DNA of 10,086 nt from Desulfobacteraceae bacterium (GTDB lineage Bacteria; Desulfobacterota; DSM-4660; Desulfatiglandales; Desulfatiglandaceae): NCBI GenBank assembly GCA_030642205.1, contig DAOWOF010000064.1:1-10086 (forward strand), written 5' to 3'. The notes under the pieces were generated by a model. That model saw only the letters and a list, made by a program, of their open reading frames with translations, had not been told where the DNA came from and searched no databases. A program made the translations under genes and the position numbers. Below, one piece after another: positions 6,275-10,086 of the stretch (positions within the stretch are counted from its first letter, which is position 1; each line of letters starts with the position of its first letter).

Positions 6275-7456
6275 ATGATTGGAATATCTAAACTTTATTG
6301 CGGGACTGTAGAACCATCGGATGCATTGAGATATAGCCGCAATTCCGGACAATTGCCATCTCATTTACTCCAGTTTTCCAAAGATAAAAAACCAGTTGTA
6401 GTCTGGAACATAACGCAGGCCTGCAATTTAAAATGTGTACATTGTTATGCCAGGGCCAATAAAAATCCCCATAAAAAAGAGCTGACCCATAAACAGGGAC
6501 TGAGATTAATTGATGATCTGGCAGCCTTTGGGTCTCCGGTCTTGCTTTTTTCCGGAGGAGAACCCCTGATGCGGCCGGATCTGATTGAATTGGCAAGCTA
6601 TGCCGTTAAAAAAGGTATGCGAGCAGTTATCTCTACTAACGGAACCCTGATTACGCCTGAAAAAGCAGATCAGTTAAAAAATATTGGGTTATCTTATGTT
6701 GGTGTCAGCCTTGATGGCATGGAGACTATTAATGATCGTTTCAGAGGCCAAAAAGGGGCATTTAAGGCAGCTATGGAAGGCATTGCCAACTGCCAGTCTG
6801 TAGGTCTGAAAGTAGGACTCAGGTTCACTATTAATCGAATTAATCTCAAAGAGATACCAAGGATATTTGATTTACTTAAAGAGCATGAAATTCCAAGGGT
6901 ATGCTTTTATCATCTGGTCTATTCCGGACGTGGTTCAAACCTCATAGCCGAAGATCTTGATCACCATCAAACCCGTCAGGCAGTGGATCTTATAATAGAC
7001 AGGACCATGGATTTATATATGCAGGGAATCTCCAAAGAAGTCTTAACCGTTGATAATCATGCCGATGGTCCATATGTTTATCTGCGTATGTTAAAAGAGA
7101 AAAACCCAAAGGCCCCTGATGTTCTTGATCTTCTGAAAATGAATGAAGGCAATAATTCCGGTCGTGGTTTTGGTTGTATTAGCTGGGACGGGTCTGTACA
7201 CGCAGATCAGTTTTGGCGTCATTACAGTTTTGGAAATATCCTCGAAAGGCCATTTAGCGAAATCTGGACTGATCTTTCCAACCCCCTGATGGCCAAGCTT
7301 AAAAATAAAAAGAAATATATGAAAGGACGATGCGCCGATTGTCGCTGGCTGGATATCTGCGGTGGAAATTTCAGGGTAAGAGCCGAAGCCGTAAGCGGTG
7401 ATGTCTGGGCGCCTGATCCTGCCTGTTATTTGACTGATAGTGAGATTTCTTCCTAG
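6275..7456 (+). CDS. ahbC: AhbC, 12,18-didecarboxysiroheme deacetylase (radical SAM)
   Basis: AhbC removes the two acetate side chains of 12,18-didecarboxysiroheme to give Fe-coproporphyrin III, the penultimate step of the siroheme-dependent heme b route. The 393-residue protein begins MIGISKLYCGTVEPSDALRY, a stretch characteristic of this family. The radical SAM cluster motif is C50-x3-C54-x2-C57, followed by SGGEP (93-97), STNGTLIT (120-127) and SLDG (145-148). Conserved AhbC blocks follow: DNHADGPY (260-267), GCISWDG (300-306) and DQFWRH (311-316). The C-terminal cysteines C301, C353, C356, C362 and C384 form an auxiliary Fe-S (SPASM-like) region, ending WAPDPACYLTD. All key residues are intact. 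There is no clear ribosome-binding site; the six-base gap from the AAA+ gene suggests translational coupling. The nearby hemB and ahbD genes support this call over the denitrification homologue NirJ. Confidence 0.97.
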   Translation: MIGISKLYCGTVEPSDALRYSRNSGQLPSHLLQFSKDKKPVVVWNITQACNLKCVHCYARANKNPHKKELTHKQGLRLIDDLAAFGSPVLLFSGGEPLMRPDLIELASYAVKKGMRAVISTNGTLITPEKADQLKNIGLSYVGVSLDGMETINDRFRGQKGAFKAAMEGIANCQSVGLKVGLRFTINRINLKEIPRIFDLLKEHEIPRVCFYHLVYSGRGSNLIAEDLDHHQTRQAVDLIIDRTMDLYMQGISKEVLTVDNHADGPYVYLRMLKEKNPKAPDVLDLLKMNEGNNSGRGFGCISWDGSVHADQFWRHYSFGNILERPFSEIWTDLSNPLMAKLKNKKKYMKGRCADCRWLDICGGNFRVRAEAVSGDVWAPDPACYLTDSEISS

Positions 7457-7461
7457 GAGGA

Positions 7462-7491
7462 GCCTGCCCGAATTACTATTCTCGGACAGGC
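7462..7491 (+). other. GC-rich hairpin between ahbC and hemB
   Basis: GCCTGCCCGA (7462-7471) pairs with TCGGACAGGC (7482-7491) across a 10-base loop, with a single C-A mismatch. It starts six bases after the ahbC stop. No T-run follows, so it is a poor intrinsic terminator. It may slow transcription, protect the 3' end of the ahbC message, or be a remnant of an interspersed repeat. The pairing is seen; the role is inferred. Confidence 0.45.
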
Positions 7492-7568
7492 CCTATAAAT
7501 AACTTCCCTTATATGCTTTATTATGTGGCCATCCAGGAAAAAGCAAATTATTTTTCTATGAGTTCATT

Positions 7569-8534
7569 ATGATTATACGACCAAGAAGATTAAGAAAGAC
7601 CCCTGCTATAAGAGCCATGGTCAGGGAGACAGATCTTTCTGTGAAAGATTTTATAGCTCCCCTCTTTGTTAAACCCGGAAAAGGTCTAAAAGATCCGATT
7701 AAATCTATGCCCGGCCAATACCAGTTTTCATTGGATATGCTTGTAAAAGAGGTAAAGGAATTATGGACACTGGGGATCCTCTCTGTTATCCTTTTTGGCT
7801 TACCTGATAAAAAGGATTCCATGGGCAGCAGGTCATGGGCTGAAGACGGAATTGTACAACTGGCAATTCAGGTAATTAAGAAACATGTCCCGGATATGCT
7901 GGTGGTCACTGATGTCTGCCTTTGCGAATATACTGATCATGGCCACTGTGGCTTGATCAAGCATAATGAGGTGGATAATGATGCGACACTGGACTTGCTT
8001 GCCATGCAAGCAGTTTCCCATGCAAGAGCTGGCGCTGATATAGTCGCACCTTCTGATATGATGGATGGACGTGTGGAGGCCATAAGAAATGCTTTGGATG
8101 CTAATAATTATCAAAATACAGGAATCCTTTCCTATGCAGTAAAATATGCCTCTGCCTTTTATGGCCCCTTTCGTGATGCGGCTGATTCTGCACCTCAATA
8201 TGGAGATCGAAAAGGTTATCAGATGGATCCTGCCAATGCGCTGGAAGCCTTGAAAGAGGCCCGGCTGGATCTGGAAGAAGGTGCTGACATGATCATGGTC
8301 AAACCTGCCCTTCCCTATCTGGATATTATCAGAAGGGTTAGAGAAATAAGTGAGGTACCTCTGGCAGCCTATAATGTAAGCGGCGAATATGCAATGTTGA
8401 AGGCAGCTCAAATAAAGGGATGGATTGATGGCGAAAAGGCCATGCTGGAAATGCTCCTCTGTATAAAAAGGGCTGGCGCGGATATAATCCTGACCTATTT
8501 TGCCAAAGAAGCAGCCATAACACTACAATCTTAA
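7569..8534 (+). CDS. hemB: Porphobilinogen synthase (delta-aminolevulinic acid dehydratase)
   Basis: HemB condenses two 5-aminolevulinate molecules into porphobilinogen in the cytoplasm, the first shared pyrrole-forming step for siroheme, heme and corrinoids. The 321-residue protein has normal length. The opening RPRRLRKTPAIRAMVRE is typical. The active-site zinc ligands lie in DVCLCEYTDHGHCG: C117, C119 and C127, so this is the Zn-dependent type. The two catalytic lysines are K192 (SYAVKYAS) and the Schiff-base K245 (MIMVKPALPYLD). The start is the ATG that opens this motif; only a weak GAG precedes it. A four-codon frame, ATG 7558 to TGA 7572, overlaps the hemB start as ATGA and could couple translation, though it may be chance. 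Position between ahbC and ahbD ties it to the alternative heme route. Confidence 0.98.
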   Translation: MIIRPRRLRKTPAIRAMVRETDLSVKDFIAPLFVKPGKGLKDPIKSMPGQYQFSLDMLVKEVKELWTLGILSVILFGLPDKKDSMGSRSWAEDGIVQLAIQVIKKHVPDMLVVTDVCLCEYTDHGHCGLIKHNEVDNDATLDLLAMQAVSHARAGADIVAPSDMMDGRVEAIRNALDANNYQNTGILSYAVKYASAFYGPFRDAADSAPQYGDRKGYQMDPANALEALKEARLDLEEGADMIMVKPALPYLDIIRRVREISEVPLAAYNVSGEYAMLKAAQIKGWIDGEKAMLEMLLCIKRAGADIILTYFAKEAAITLQS

Positions 8535-8544
8535 AGATTTTACA

Positions 8545-9597
8545 ATGAATACAGCAATGAATAAAATGCAGCTCAGGCTTGTGGCCTGGGAAGTAACCAG
8601 AAAATGTAATCTAAACTGTGTCCACTGCAGGGCCGGGTCCGAGCAGGGTCCTTATCCTGGCGAATTGGATCATAAAAAGAGCCTTGAAGTTCTGGATCAA
8701 ATCAGGGAAGTGGGAACTCCGATAGTCATTTTAACCGGCGGGGAGCCACTTTTGAGAAATGATGTTCTGGATTTGGCAAAGTATGGCACTAACCTGGGCC
8801 TGCGTATGGTTATGGCCACTAATGGGACACTTTTGACCCCTGAGATCATAGAAGATATGCTTGTTTCAGGTATAAAACGTGTCAGCATCTCACTGGATGG
8901 AGCCAATAGTGACGACCATGATGCCTTTCGAAAAGTTCAGGGGGCCTTTGACAAAAGCCTGGAAGGCATCCAATTATTAAGGAACGCCGGGCTTGAGTTC
9001 CAAATTAATACAACCATTACCCGTCATAATTCACATCTTATTCAAGATATACTGGGCCTGGCAGTTAGCCTTGGAGCAGTGGCCCATCATATTTTTCTGC
9101 TTGTACCAACAGGTCGGGCCAGGGAGATGGTAAACCAGGAAATAGAAGCTCTTGAATATGAAAAACTATTAAAGTGGTTTTACAATATGCGGGATAAAAC
9201 CTCTTTACATCTAAAGGCCACCTGCGCGCCTCATTATTATCGGATAATGCGTCAGGAGGCCAGTGCCAAAGGAGAAGAAGTTAATTTTAAAACCTACGGC
9301 CTGGACGGGGTTACACGGGGCTGCCTGGGCGGTACCGGGTTTTGTTTTATCTCTCACCAGGGCATTATTCAGCCCTGTGGTTATTTGGAACTAAATTGCG
9401 GAGATTTAAATAAAGCTTCTTTTCAGAACATTTGGCATGATTCGGAGATATTTAATAAGCTAAGAGACTTTAAGGCCTATCAGGGAAAATGTGGCAGATG
9501 CAAATACATTCGTTTTTGTGGCGGCTGCAGGGCTCGAGCCTATGAGGCTACAGGAAATTATATGGCAGAGGAGCCTCTTTGTACCTACCAACCATGA
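8545..9597 (+). CDS. ahbD: AhbD, heme b synthase (radical SAM, Fe-coproporphyrin III decarboxylase)
   Basis: AhbD converts Fe-coproporphyrin III to heme b by oxidatively decarboxylating two propionates to vinyl groups, the last step of the Ahb route. The 350-residue protein has the radical SAM motif C21-x3-C25-x2-C28 (RKCNLNCVHCRAG), TGGEP (64-68), ATNGTLLTP (91-99) and SISLDG (114-119). The C-terminal half carries a SPASM-like cysteine set: C260, C267, C278, C285, C316, C319, C325, C328 and C346, with IIQPCGYLEL and RFCGGCRARAYE as family-typical blocks. It starts ten bases after hemB. ATG codons at 8557 and 8566 are possible alternatives, since no start has a clear ribosome-binding site. 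The protein ends EEPLCTYQP; the stop overlaps the next frame (ATGA), and a few native residues could be lost if that join is artificial. NirJ is the main alternative, less likely here. Confidence 0.96.
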   Translation: MNTAMNKMQLRLVAWEVTRKCNLNCVHCRAGSEQGPYPGELDHKKSLEVLDQIREVGTPIVILTGGEPLLRNDVLDLAKYGTNLGLRMVMATNGTLLTPEIIEDMLVSGIKRVSISLDGANSDDHDAFRKVQGAFDKSLEGIQLLRNAGLEFQINTTITRHNSHLIQDILGLAVSLGAVAHHIFLLVPTGRAREMVNQEIEALEYEKLLKWFYNMRDKTSLHLKATCAPHYYRIMRQEASAKGEEVNFKTYGLDGVTRGCLGGTGFCFISHQGIIQPCGYLELNCGDLNKASFQNIWHDSEIFNKLRDFKAYQGKCGRCKYIRFCGGCRARAYEATGNYMAEEPLCTYQP

Positions 9598-10086
9598 TAG
9601 CCGATCTGCTGGTTCCATTCGGCAGTGTAAAGGACGCTATCTACGCTGTCCCGAAGATCATGACGGAGAGCAAAATCCTCCCGGTTGCAGTGGAGTTCAT
9701 CGATAGACTTTCTGTTCATTATTGTTCGGAATACACTAACTCAGATCTCCCGTATCAACAGGATGCGGACGCTTATCTCATCGTGCAACTAGATGGAAAG
9801 ACAAAGGAAGACTTGCAAGATACCTACGAGAAGGCTGGAAACACATGCCTTAAGAATGGTGCACTGGAGGTATTTGTTGCGGACAACAAGTTTGCCTCGG
9901 AGAGGATTTGGAACATGCGGCGAAACCGGCTTGAAGCACTGAAGGCAGCCGATCCATATGTGAGCACAGGGGATGTTGTTGTCCCGCTCTCGGAGATTCC
10001 TCAAATAATGGAGAAGATTAGCAAAATCTCAAAGGCATATGGTGTTCAGATTCCCTGTGCTGGGCACGCTGCGGATGGGAACATTC
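9594..10086 (+). CDS. GlcD-like FAD-linked oxidase, C-terminal domain only (N-terminal half absent, runs off window)
   Basis: The 164 readable codons match the C-terminal domain of FAD-linked oxidases such as glycolate oxidase GlcD and D-lactate dehydrogenases. Seen are ADLLVPFGSVKDAI at residues 3-16, VAVEFIDRLSV (31-41), a strand ending IVQLDG, SERIWNMRR (102-110), DVVVPLSEIP (127-136) and GHAADGNI at the edge, equivalent to the HAGDGN-H motif. Full-length relatives carry roughly 200 residues of FAD-binding domain before this point; here the first ATG overlaps the ahbD stop as ATGA. Upstream the frame stays open only to a TGA at 9543-9545, inside ahbD. Ten of twelve lysines use AAG, whereas ahbD uses AAA 13 times of 19, and local GC appears higher. 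This is a real rearranged fragment, an overlapping truncated gene, or a chimeric assembly join. On its own it should not bind FAD. Confidence 0.8.
   Translation, partial: MIADLLVPFGSVKDAIYAVPKIMTESKILPVAVEFIDRLSVHYCSEYTNSDLPYQQDADAYLIVQLDGKTKEDLQDTYEKAGNTCLKNGALEVFVADNKFASERIWNMRRNRLEALKAADPYVSTGDVVVPLSEIPQIMEKISKISKAYGVQIPCAGHAADGNI

Noticed and set aside
7833..8411. 192-codon minus-strand open frame opposite hemB
   Set aside because: It lies wholly antisense to an intact, strongly recognised hemB and its translation shows no domain.
9491..9706. 71-codon plus-strand open frame spanning the end of ahbD
   Set aside because: It is out of frame with both ahbD and the FAD-oxidase fragment, whose translations are clearly recognisable.
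1..10086. tRNA, rRNA, CRISPR array or intact insertion sequence
   Set aside because: No cloverleaf, no spaced direct repeats and no transposase-like protein were seen on either strand.

Overview
The window looks like chromosomal DNA of an anaerobic, moderately AT-rich Desulfobacterota (deltaproteobacterium), probably a sulfate-reducer relative. The main evidence is an ahbC-hemB-ahbD cluster. These genes belong to the siroheme-dependent (Ahb) route to heme b, used by sulfate reducers and archaea. A PEP-CTERM/EpsB-type polyprenyl-phosphate sugar transferase fits the same assignment. The lineage is inferred from gene content, not from a database search.

Layout. (1) 2-172 is the C-terminal end of a GGDEF-like (diguanylate cyclase fold) gene. 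Two bases later comes a full-length membrane sugar-phosphate transferase (175-1548), so c-di-GMP-type signalling and exopolysaccharide initiation are probably co-transcribed. (2) A class I PLP aminotransferase lies convergently on the minus strand (1572-2882). Its probable promoter is in a 563-base divergent gap that holds a perfect 10-bp dyad but no convincing gene. (3) A MarC-family membrane protein follows on the plus strand (3446-4075). (4) A 387-base AT-rich gap (4076-4462) carries a good sigma70-like promoter, a dyad just upstream of it, and a 59-base near-perfect inverted repeat that would lie in a roughly 250-base leader. (5) A four-gene unit follows: a ClpX-like AAA+ unfoldase (4463-6268), ahbC (6275-7456), hemB (7569-8534) and ahbD (8545-9597). 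(6) From the ahbD stop to the window end runs the C-terminal domain of a GlcD-like FAD-linked oxidase. It begins with an ATGA overlap and lacks its FAD-binding half. Its lysine codon use differs from its neighbours, so this is either a real rearrangement or an assembly join.

How the genes work together. HemB makes porphobilinogen early in tetrapyrrole synthesis. AhbC and AhbD perform the last two steps, from didecarboxysiroheme through Fe-coproporphyrin III to heme b. The unusual element is the AAA+ protein six bases upstream of ahbC. It keeps the ClpX Walker motifs, the GYVG pore loop and the IGF ClpP-docking tripeptide. It lacks the N-terminal zinc domain, has a different second pore-loop region, and carries about 165 extra C-terminal residues that look partly like a decayed second copy of the ClpX small domain. 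A ClpP-dependent or chaperone-like control of heme synthesis is the most interesting hypothesis here. It rests on gene order and motifs only.
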